DNA of 11,095 nucleotides from Nitriliruptoraceae bacterium (lineage in GTDB: Bacteria; Actinomycetota; Nitriliruptoria; Nitriliruptorales; Nitriliruptoraceae): assembly GCA_003554005.1 (NCBI GenBank), contig PWEU01000411.1, forward strand, positions 1 through 11,095, written 5' to 3'. Of this stretch, positions 1 to 5,494 are shown one piece after another (position 1 is the first letter of the stretch; every line of letters begins with the position of its first letter). The translations under genes were made by a program, and so were the position numbers. The notes beneath the pieces are model-generated. The model ran no database searches and was not told the DNA's origin. It saw only the letters and a program-made list of their open reading frames with translations.

Positions 1-643
1 CGGTGGCCAGGGTCAGCCCGAGCGAGGCGGCCTCCTCCCAGTCGAGGTGGTCGGGCATCGGCAGCAGCTGGTTGGCCTTGACCATGGAGATGTCAGCCAG
101 GGCGCCGAAGTTGGTCTCGAACCCCCAGATACGCTGCTCGGGGGCGAGCATGGAGTCCATGTGCCCGGCCGCGTGCTCGAGGTCCACGTAGTTGCAGTGC
201 ACGACGACGCGGTCGCCGGGCTTCCACTGGGTCACCCCGGGACCGGTGCGCAGGACCACACCGGCCGCGTCGGATCCGAGGATGTGGTAGTCGAGGTCGT
301 GGCGGGCACCGAGCTCCGAGGCGCGCCCGAACCGCTCCAGGAACCGGAAGGTGGACACCGGCGCGAAGCGCGCGGACCACACGGTGTTGTAGTTCAGCGC
401 CGAGGCCATCGGCGCGATCAGCGCCTCACCGGGCCCGAGCGGCGGGATCGGGACCTCGTCGAGGTGGAGGGTGCGCGAGGGATCCTGCTCCTCCTCGGGC
501 ACACCGTCGAAGACCTGCTCGTCCTCCTTTCGGATCACGCAGGCACGCATGGTCTCGGGCAGCGGCAACGCCGCGAACTCCTCGCCGGGCGCGTCCGCGT
601 GGATCGCGTCGTGGATGGCCTGCACGCCGTTGCTTCCTGCCAC
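1..643 (-). CDS. ccr: crotonyl-CoA carboxylase/reductase, N-terminal part (cut by window edge)
   Basis: The product is an MDR-superfamily enzyme that reductively carboxylates crotonyl-CoA to ethylmalonyl-CoA with NADPH and CO2. It serves the ethylmalonyl-CoA pathway or supplies ethylmalonyl extender units. About 214 N-terminal residues are present of a family length near 440; the gene continues beyond base 1. The translation has the family's N-terminal extension, then a GroES-like domain with ALNYNTVWSARFAPVS, LGSDAAGVV, WKPGDRVVVHC and the Ccr-type stretch IWGFETNFGALADISMVKA. It ends in HLDWEEAASLGLTLAT, matching the segment before the Rossmann domain in known Ccr proteins. The start is GTG at 643, with GGGGGAGG eight bases upstream. 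FxsA lies upstream on the same strand, 149 bp away, too far to assume cotranscription. The nucleotide-binding and carboxylation residues are outside the window, so activity cannot be judged. Family assignment is strong. Confidence 0.93.
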   Translation of the reverse strand, partial: MAGSNGVQAIHDAIHADAPGEEFAALPLPETMRACVIRKEDEQVFDGVPEEEQDPSRTLHLDEVPIPPLGPGEALIAPMASALNYNTVWSARFAPVSTFRFLERFGRASELGARHDLDYHILGSDAAGVVLRTGPGVTQWKPGDRVVVHCNYVDLEHAAGHMDSMLAPEQRIWGFETNFGALADISMVKANQLLPMPDHLDWEEAASLGLTLAT

Positions 644-660
644 AGTGATTACCTCCCCCG

Positions 661-676
661 GGCGCCGTGCGGCGCC
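661..676 (-). repeat. small GC hairpin in the ccr leader
   Basis: A perfect 6-bp inverted repeat GGCGCC with a 4-base loop lies just upstream of the ccr Shine-Dalgarno sequence. In the mRNA it could form a short hairpin beside the ribosome binding site. Short GC palindromes are common at this base composition, so any regulatory role is only inferred. Confidence 0.3.
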
Positions 677-733
677 GCGCTCGTCGGGTCGGGGGCTCCC
701 AGGCCGCGTGCTGCGGCTCCGACCTCCGCGCGA

Positions 734-739
734 ACGATA
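734..739 (-). promoter_or_regulatory. candidate -10 element for ccr
   Basis: Read on the minus strand this is TATCGT, fitting the actinobacterial TANNNT -10 pattern. It would start a transcript about 85 bases upstream of the ccr GTG. No convincing -35 hexamer is visible 16 to 18 bases upstream, so support is weak. The rest of 644-792 shows no gene. Confidence 0.3.
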
Positions 740-792
740 GTGAGCACCGCGACACGGGAACGAACCGGGGGCTGCATCACCTGGAGCCGCCC

Positions 793-1476
793 TCAGCTGG
801 CGGCCTCACCCTCACCTCGATCGCGGCCAGTGCCCTTCCTAGGACCCTGGTCAGGATCCTGGTCACGGTCGTGGTCATCGAGCGCCGGCGGCTCCTCTTC
901 GCCACCGTCCTCGGCGGAGCGCGGGGTGTCCCCGGCCCGGCCGACCGGCGGCTGCTCACGCCGGATCTCCACCACCTCGACGTCGAGCACGGGCTCACCG
1001 GCATCGCGGCTGCGGCCGGTCCTCGGACCGGAGCGTGACCTGCGGCCGGCTCCGGAAGGCCCGGACGTCGCAGGCCCGTCGGGACCGGCTGCGGGCCCCG
1101 AGGCCGGCCCGGCGGTCGCTGCTGCACCGACGCGGGAGCGGAGCCGGCGGGCCCCCATGCGGCGGGTCGGGCCGAGCAGGAACAGGAACCCGATCGCGTC
1201 GGTGAGGAAGCCGGGGGTGAGCAGGAGCGTGCCACCGACGATGATGAGGGCACCCTGGGCGACCTCGTCGCCGGGCCAACGGCCCTCCTCGAGGGCGGTG
1301 CGGAACTCGCGCCACGCACGACGCCCCTCGACGCGCAGCAGGTAGGCGCCGAGCAGGCTGTCGGCGACGAGGAGCGCCGCTGTCCACCCCCCACCGATCA
1401 CGGCGCCGACCTGGAGGATCACGAAGATCTCGGCCAGGGGCACCAGGATGAACACGAGCACGAGGACGGCAGGCAT
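793..1476 (-). CDS. fxsA: FxsA family membrane protein with long charged tail
   Basis: Member of the FxsA family of small inner-membrane proteins. E. coli FxsA relieves F-plasmid exclusion of phage T7; the general cellular role is unknown. The start gives MPAVLVLVFILVPLAEIFVI, the usual N-terminus. Hydrophobic segments lie at about residues 2-23, 27-48 and 74-102. The last contains LLLTPGFLTDAIGFLFLLGP, the family signature. Between segments two and three is the typical amphipathic stretch with RRAWREFRTALEEG. At 227 residues it exceeds the common length of about 130-170 because of a tail from about residue 105: first Ala/Gly/Pro/Arg-rich, then very acidic and Asp/Arg-rich, probably disordered and cytoplasmic. 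No Shine-Dalgarno precedes the ATG; a TACCCT six bases upstream suggests a leaderless transcript. The start faces the RNA methyltransferase gene head to head. Confidence 0.9.
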   Translation of the reverse strand: MPAVLVLVFILVPLAEIFVILQVGAVIGGGWTAALLVADSLLGAYLLRVEGRRAWREFRTALEEGRWPGDEVAQGALIIVGGTLLLTPGFLTDAIGFLFLLGPTRRMGARRLRSRVGAAATAGPASGPAAGPDGPATSGPSGAGRRSRSGPRTGRSRDAGEPVLDVEVVEIRREQPPVGRAGDTPRSAEDGGEEEPPALDDHDRDQDPDQGPRKGTGRDRGEGEAAS

Positions 1477-1482
1477 GAACGC

Positions 1483-1488
1483 AGGGTA
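1483..1488 (-). promoter_or_regulatory. candidate -10 box for leaderless fxsA transcript
   Basis: On the minus strand this reads TACCCT (TANNNT) and sits exactly six bases before the A of the fxsA ATG. That is the spacing expected when the start codon is also the transcription start. The ATG lacks any purine-rich ribosome binding site, which fits. The same GTACCCT heptamer recurs upstream of parA. Confidence 0.45.
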
Positions 1489-1510
1489 CGCACGACCGAG
1501 CGAGGGGGAA

Positions 1511-2224
1511 GTGGTCGACCGGGTGGCTGCCGCTCGCGGCGACGGCGCATGCGTGCGACTCGAGGGCGCGCACACCTTGAAGCACGCACTGCGCTTCGGG
1601 GCCGACATCGAGGTGGTGGCCACCGACGACCGGCGCCGGCTGCTGGCGCTGCTCGCCGACGTGGCGCCGGACGTGGTCGAGGAGGTGGCGGCACGGGTCG
1701 TGCAGCTCTCGCCGGCACGCTGGCAGCGCCTGGTGCCCCGCCCCCTGCCCTCACCGTCCCTGGCGGTGGCGCTGCGTCCGGAGGTGACGGTCAGCGACGT
1801 CCTGCGGGCCCCCGGACGGATCCTGGTGCTGGACCGCCCCCGCCACCTCGGCAACCTCGGGGCCGCGATCCGGGTCGCAGCCGCCGCCGGCGCGGGCGGG
1901 GTCCTGACCCTCGGCCCTGCCGACCCCTGGCACCCGACGGCGCTGCGGGCCGCCGCCGGCCTGCAGTTCGCCCTGCCCACGACCGGCACCGAGGTACTGC
2001 CGATCACGGATCGACCGATCGTGGCGCTGGACCCGGGTGGCACCCCGCTGCACGAGGCGCCGCTGCCGTCAGATGCGCTGGTGCTGGTCGGCACCGAGCG
2101 TGGCGGACTGACCGACGCCCTGCTGACCCGTGCCGACGAGCGGCGGGCCATCGCGATGCGGACGGGGGTCTCGAGCCTGAACCTGGCCACGGCGGTGGCG
2201 GTCGCGCTGTACGCCGATCGGTGA
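1511..2224 (+). CDS. TrmH/SpoU family RNA 2'-O-ribose methyltransferase
   Basis: SPOUT-class enzyme transferring methyl from S-adenosylmethionine to a ribose 2'-OH in rRNA or tRNA; the target nucleotide cannot be told from sequence. With the chosen GTG start it has 237 residues. The N-terminal ~80 residues form the substrate-binding domain (ACVRLEGAHTLKHAL, then IEVVATDDRR). The catalytic domain shows all three family motifs: motif 1 with N115, GAAIR and R121 in GNLGAAIRVAAAAG; motif 2 GTERGG at 194-199 with E196; motif 3 SSLNLATAVAVALY with S222, L223 and N224, which form the SAM-binding knot. The start is uncertain. GTG 1511 follows AGGGGGAA closely; GTG 1523 is possible. ATG 1475 or ATG 1448 would overlap the divergent fxsA start, although AGGGG lies seven bases before 1448. 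Function class is secure. Confidence 0.92.
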   Translation: MVDRVAAARGDGACVRLEGAHTLKHALRFGADIEVVATDDRRRLLALLADVAPDVVEEVAARVVQLSPARWQRLVPRPLPSPSLAVALRPEVTVSDVLRAPGRILVLDRPRHLGNLGAAIRVAAAAGAGGVLTLGPADPWHPTALRAAAGLQFALPTTGTEVLPITDRPIVALDPGGTPLHEAPLPSDALVLVGTERGGLTDALLTRADERRAIAMRTGVSSLNLATAVAVALYADR

Positions 2225-2263
2225 CCGGTCGGCCGGCCGGAGAGGGCAGCGACGCACCTCCGC

Positions 2264-2282
2264 CCGGTGGCCCATCCACCGG
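2264..2282 (+). terminator. hairpin after the methyltransferase gene
   Basis: CCGGTGG and CCACCGG form a perfect 7-bp stem with a 5-base loop, 39 bases past the methyltransferase stop and before the next promoter candidate. No T-run follows, as is common for intrinsic terminators in GC-rich Actinobacteria. Terminator function is inferred from position and stem strength. Confidence 0.45.
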
Positions 2283-2327
2283 TGTCCCGACGTCCCGGTC
2301 GGCCACGGTCATGACAGGGTCCGGCGG

Positions 2328-2350
2328 TACGATGAGCACAGGAACGTTCC
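2328..2350 (+). promoter_or_regulatory. candidate promoter plus palindromic operator of the acyl-CoA dehydrogenase gene
   Basis: TACGAT at 2328-2333 fits the TANNNT -10 consensus and predicts a start near 2340. Immediately downstream, 2341-2350 is a perfect 10-bp palindrome, GGAACGTTCC, placed where a repressor would block initiation. No good -35 is visible. The gene's ribosome binding site (GGAGAGGGAG) follows at 2364-2373, about seven bases before the ATG. Confidence 0.4.
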
Positions 2351-2379
2351 GTTGCTCGCCGATGGAGAGGGAGCGACCG

Positions 2380-4092
2380 ATGACGACCGTGGAGCGATTC
2401 GGGCACCTCCAGGACCCACCCCGTCTGCGCGACGAGTGGGCCGAGGACACCGCGCTGCGGCGGCTGCTGGAGCGCACCCTGCCGACCGAGGTCCGGGACG
2501 AGGTCACGCCCTCGCTGGCCGAGATGGGCCTGCTGGCGGCGACCGATCTCAAGCAGTGGTCCGACGACTGCGACACGCCCGCCCACGAACCCCGACTGCG
2601 GCCCTTCGACGCCTGGGGCAACCGCATCGACGACGTCGAGGTGTCGCCGCTGTGGGAGCGGATCGGCGACGTCGGGAAGCGTTACGGCGTGGTGGCCACC
2701 GCCTACGAACGGGTCCACGGGGAGCACTCCCGCGTGCACCAGATGGCGCTGGTGTCGCTGTACGGGCCCTCCAGCGCGCTGTACTCCTGCCCCTTCGCGA
2801 TGACCGACGGTGCCGCCGCGACGCTGCTGACCCATGGGGACCGGGCACTGATCGACCGCGCGCTGCCACGGCTGACCAGCCGGGACCCGGAGCAGGCCTG
2901 GACCTCCGGCCAGTGGATGACCGAGCGGGCCGGGGGCTCCGACGTCGGGCGATCGGAGACCGTGGCGGTGCAGGACGGGGCCATCTGGCGGCTCACCGGC
3001 ACCAAGTGGTTCACCTCGGCGGTCACCGCGGACATGGCCCTGACCCTCGCCCGCCCCGAGGGCAACGGTCCGGGTGGGCGCGGGCTGGCGATGTACTACC
3101 TCGAGGTCCGGGACGAGCAGGACCGTCTCAACGGGGTGCGGGTCCTGCGTCTGAAGGACAAGCTCGGCACACGACAGATGCCCACCGCGGAGCTCGCCCT
3201 TGAGGGCACCGTCGCCCACCTCGTCGGCACGCCGTCTGACGGCACCCGGGCCATCACCCCGATGCTGGCGATCACGCGGCTGTGGAACTCGGTGATCGCC
3301 ACCAGCGGGCTGCGACGGGCCCTGGCACTCGCCCGCGACTACGCCACCCGGCGGGAGGCTTTCGGAGGCGCGATCATCGACCACCCGCTGCACCAGGCGA
3401 CCCTGGCCTGGCTGCGGGTCGAGCACGAGTCCAGCCTGCAGTTGGTGTTCCGCACGGTGGCCCTGCTGGGCCGCGAGGAGGCCGGCGTCGCGACCGACAC
3501 CGAACGGGCCGCCCTGCGCCTGCTGCTGCCGATCACGAAGCTGACGACCGGGAAGCAGGCGGTGGCCGGCGCGAGCGAAGGGCTCGAGGCCTTCGGAGGG
3601 GCCGGCTACATCGAGGACACCCACCTGCCGCAGCTCCTACGGGACGCCCAGGTGCTGCCCATCTGGGAGGGGACCACGAACGTGCTCTCCCTGGACGTGC
3701 TACGCGCGCTGCAGCAGGAGGAGACCCTGCCCGGCTACCTCGACGAGGTCCGGCGCGCGGCGACGGCCACCCGCCACCCGCAGCTGGCGATCGTCGGCCA
3801 GCAGGCCACGGATGCAGCGGACGCCGCGGTCGCCTGGCTCCGGACCGCCACCGAACGCGGCCGACCGGCCCTGGAGCACGGCGCCCGCCGGTTCGCCCTG
3901 ACGCTCGGTCGCAGCCTGCAGGCAGCGCTGCTGGCGGCCCAGGCCCAGCACGATCTGGATCATCACGGCGACGGCCGTGGGATGGCCGTCGCCAGGCGCT
4001 TCGCCGACCAGGGGCTGGACCTGCTGGAGCCGGCCGGCGACGGGCTGACGGAGGATGCCGCCCTCGCCCGCGACGAGGCGCTGCCCGTCTGA
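2380..4092 (+). CDS. AidB-like acyl-CoA dehydrogenase (FAD-dependent)
   Basis: A 570-residue flavoprotein of the acyl-CoA dehydrogenase superfamily, long like AidB (~540) rather than the usual ~380. After ~150 residues of N-terminal domain containing RVHGEHSRVHQMAL and LYSCPFAMTDGAA, the FAD-binding middle domain has QWMTERAGGSDVGRSET at about 178-194 and GTKWFTSAVTADMALTLARPEG. The C-terminal helical domain has R325 in TRREAFGG, EAFGGAGYIEDTHLPQLLRDA from 403, and PIWEGTTNVLSLDVLRAL, where E430 in WEGT is the usual catalytic base position. The IWEG...LDVLR wording is typical of AidB. AidB in E. coli belongs to the adaptive alkylation response and binds DNA; many actinobacterial relatives are probably metabolic dehydrogenases for branched or unusual acyl-CoAs. 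The last ~100 residues are Ala/Arg-rich helix. The start ATG has GGAGAGGGAG upstream. Substrate is unknown. Confidence 0.92.
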   Translation: MTTVERFGHLQDPPRLRDEWAEDTALRRLLERTLPTEVRDEVTPSLAEMGLLAATDLKQWSDDCDTPAHEPRLRPFDAWGNRIDDVEVSPLWERIGDVGKRYGVVATAYERVHGEHSRVHQMALVSLYGPSSALYSCPFAMTDGAAATLLTHGDRALIDRALPRLTSRDPEQAWTSGQWMTERAGGSDVGRSETVAVQDGAIWRLTGTKWFTSAVTADMALTLARPEGNGPGGRGLAMYYLEVRDEQDRLNGVRVLRLKDKLGTRQMPTAELALEGTVAHLVGTPSDGTRAITPMLAITRLWNSVIATSGLRRALALARDYATRREAFGGAIIDHPLHQATLAWLRVEHESSLQLVFRTVALLGREEAGVATDTERAALRLLLPITKLTTGKQAVAGASEGLEAFGGAGYIEDTHLPQLLRDAQVLPIWEGTTNVLSLDVLRALQQEETLPGYLDEVRRAATATRHPQLAIVGQQATDAADAAVAWLRTATERGRPALEHGARRFALTLGRSLQAALLAAQAQHDLDHHGDGRGMAVARRFADQGLDLLEPAGDGLTEDAALARDEALPV

Positions 4093-4120
4093 TGCCGGTC
4101 GGCGGGCCGGTCGAGGCTCG

Positions 4121-5104
4121 TCAGCTGGCCGGGACGAGGGGCCTGACCGACGTGGCGTCGAGGAAGGACGCCAGGCGTCGGTTGCAGGCGTCCAGGGTGG
4201 CCCGCACGACGGCGCGCTCCGGCTCACCGCGCAGCAGCGACACGCCGATCAGTTCCTCCTCCCCGCGATCCGCCATCAAGGTGAGGGTCACCAGCGCACG
4301 TGCGGGGTCAGCCGCAGGTTCGACGTCGACCCGGTCGACCGCGAGCAGCAGAGGCGCGGCGGTCAGCTGCTGGAGCGCCGACGCCGTGGCCTCGGCGATC
4401 GCTCGCTGCACGCTGCGGGCGGGCGGCGCTGCTCGGGCCACCCCCTCGGCGGTACCCGCCCCGTGACGGAGGCCGACCGTGACCTGGACCCGGTGGTCAC
4501 CACGCTGGACGTCGAACCGGGTGATCCTCGCCCGTGGCAGCTGCTCCACCCGGTGGCGGCCCGAGCCGATCTCAGCGGTCGCTCCAGGGGCCGTCCTCAC
4601 CGAGGGGATCGGCGGAGGTGGCGGCGAAGGGGTCGGCACCGGCGGTGGCGTCACGCCTATGATCGGACCGACGGGTGCCTCCACCTTCCCGGCCGTCGCC
4701 ACGGCCTCTGCCTCGGGGTCGAGATCGGGGGCCGCAGCTTCGAGGTCGGGGCCCGCCGCCCCCACCTCGGCCGTCGCCGGCTCCGCGGCCACGACCTCCT
4801 CCGCTCGGTCGAAGGGGCCGACTGCCGCCTCCTCCTCCACACCAGCAGCCTCATCCTGCGCGGCGCCAGCGACCTCGTCCACGGTCGCGACCGGCCGGAT
4901 GGCGTCGGGGTCGAGCGCGATACCGAACCGCTCACGGAGGGTGGCCGCGACGGCCCAGGTGGCCTGCTCCGCATCCTCGCCGGGCTTGAGCTTGAGCCGC
5001 AGCCGCGTCCGACCCGTCGCCGGGTCGCGCCGCAGCGACGCGGAGGCGACCCCGGCGACCGAGGAGATGGCGCGCTCGATCTCACCGTCCTCGGGGGTCA
5101 GCAT
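4121..5104 (-). CDS. conserved hypothetical two-domain protein with acidic/proline-rich linker
   Basis: No named function recognised. The 327-residue product has three parts. Residues 1-72 form a small alpha/beta domain (EIERAISSVAGVASASL, RLRLKLKPGEDAEQATWAVAATLRERFGI), resembling the short N-terminal module of some uncharacterised actinobacterial proteins. Residues 73-180 are low complexity: Ala/Glu/Asp-rich, then a Pro run near 152-166 (PPPVPTPSPPPPP), surely disordered. Residues 183-327 form an alpha/beta domain with two similar beta-helix-beta halves, ending LIGVSLLRGEPERAVVRATLDACNRRLASFL. No signal peptide, membrane segment or catalytic motif is seen, so a cytoplasmic scaffold or binding role is a guess. 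It converges on the acyl-CoA dehydrogenase gene with a 28-bp gap. The ATG at 5104 lacks its own Shine-Dalgarno; a perfect one lies 26 bases upstream and serves an overlapping 8-codon ORF. Upstream in-frame codons (to GTG 5209) look non-coding. Confidence 0.75.
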   Translation of the reverse strand: MLTPEDGEIERAISSVAGVASASLRRDPATGRTRLRLKLKPGEDAEQATWAVAATLRERFGIALDPDAIRPVATVDEVAGAAQDEAAGVEEEAAVGPFDRAEEVVAAEPATAEVGAAGPDLEAAAPDLDPEAEAVATAGKVEAPVGPIIGVTPPPVPTPSPPPPPIPSVRTAPGATAEIGSGRHRVEQLPRARITRFDVQRGDHRVQVTVGLRHGAGTAEGVARAAPPARSVQRAIAEATASALQQLTAAPLLLAVDRVDVEPAADPARALVTLTLMADRGEEELIGVSLLRGEPERAVVRATLDACNRRLASFLDATSVRPLVPAS

Positions 5105-5137
5105 GGCTGGGCCGTCGCGCTCACGGTCCACCTCCTT
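5098..5137 (-). promoter_or_regulatory. possible leader ORF coupled to the hypothetical gene
   Basis: On the minus strand a perfect AAGGAGG (5131-5137) sits six bases before a GTG at 5124. That GTG opens an ORF of only eight sense codons (VSATAQPC) whose TGA at 5100-5098 overlaps the main gene's start as ATGCTGA. This arrangement would let ribosomes terminate and restart on the main ATG. The alternative is an indel in the assembly that hides a longer N-terminus. The pattern is seen directly; function is inferred. Confidence 0.4.
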
Positions 5138-5240
5138 GGCTGCCCCACAGAACTGCGACCATCGCGCCGTGGCCTGGGTACCGACGGCGCGCACGCGGAC
5201 GCGCATCACCTAAGGCGCACGGAGGGTCTGTACGGTCCCC

Positions 5241-5276
5241 GCAGTGGCAACCGGACGATGAGGACGGTGCCACTGC
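5241..5276 (-). repeat. 9-bp inverted repeat upstream of the hypothetical gene
   Basis: GCAGTGGCA and TGCCACTGC form a perfect 9-bp stem with an 18-base loop, about 140 bases before the hypothetical gene's start. No T-run follows on either strand. It could be an operator or leader structure for that gene, or a second terminator for the gene at 5495-7243. Confidence 0.45.
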
Positions 5277-5297
5277 CGATCCTGACCCGCGCGGACA

Positions 5298-5361
5298 CCG
5301 TAGCTTCCAGGCCCGGGCGACAGCCAGACTTGAGATACCGATAGCGGCTGAACAGCTACGG
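5298..5361. other. candidate structured RNA segment
   Basis: CCGTAGCT (5298-5305) and AGCTACGG (5354-5361) form a closing 8-bp stem around 48 bases. Nested inside are CAGCC/GGCTG (5321-5325 with 5346-5350) and the palindrome GCCCGGGC (5311-5318). Nesting of complementary arms in a locally AT-richer patch suggests a folded RNA, but it matches no riboswitch or small RNA class I know, and the transcribed strand is unclear. Confidence 0.3.
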
Positions 5362-5415
5362 AGAGTTGCTTTGTGTGCGCTGGGCGCTCGTTGTCGCCCT
5401 CTCGTTCGCGTCGCG

Positions 5416-5446
5416 GCGCGGGCTGCGGCCGGCGGCGAGCCCGCGC
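5416..5446 (-). terminator. GC-rich hairpin after the DUF885 gene
   Basis: GCGCGGGCT and AGCCCGCGC make a perfect 9-bp GC-rich stem with a 13-base loop, starting 48 bases beyond the stop codon of the minus-strand gene at 5495-7243. There is no U-tract, but the position and strength fit an actinobacterial intrinsic terminator. Confidence 0.5.
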
Positions 5447-5494
5447 GGCGCCCCGGACGGGCCCGTCGGGATGGACCGCCCGCCCGCCGCCGGA

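Larger units (their letters stand above)
5105..5494. other. 390-bp intergenic region without a supported gene
   Basis: This is the longest non-coding stretch in the window, lying between two minus-strand genes. ORFs crossing it have poor composition and no recognisable protein. It holds three separate inverted repeats, listed individually, and a patch of lower GC at about 5325-5378. Within that patch, GGAGAG at 5360-5365 precedes GTG at 5373 on the plus strand with plausible spacing, but the reading frame that follows is Arg/Ala/Pro-rich and runs into the antisense of the next gene, so no CDS is called. Confidence 0.6.

Noticed and set aside
47..1345. 432-codon plus-strand ORF over ccr and fxsA
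   Set aside because: It is antisense to two recognisable genes and its translation is low-complexity Arg/Gly/Pro/Ser with no family resemblance.
1549..2379. In-frame upstream extension of the acyl-CoA dehydrogenase
   Set aside because: The extension overlaps the methyltransferase in another frame and reads as Arg/Gly/Ala noise; a good ribosome site and ATG at 2380 give the expected N-terminus.
793..3624. 943-codon open frame on the minus strand
   Set aside because: Only its last 227 codons (fxsA) are real; the rest is antisense to the methyltransferase and acyl-CoA dehydrogenase genes, whose motifs are unambiguous. Long antisense frames are expected at this GC content.
5105..5209. N-terminal extension of the hypothetical protein to GTG 5209
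   Set aside because: The added residues are Arg/Val-rich without resemblance to the folded N-terminal module, and the strongest ribosome site lies inside the extension.
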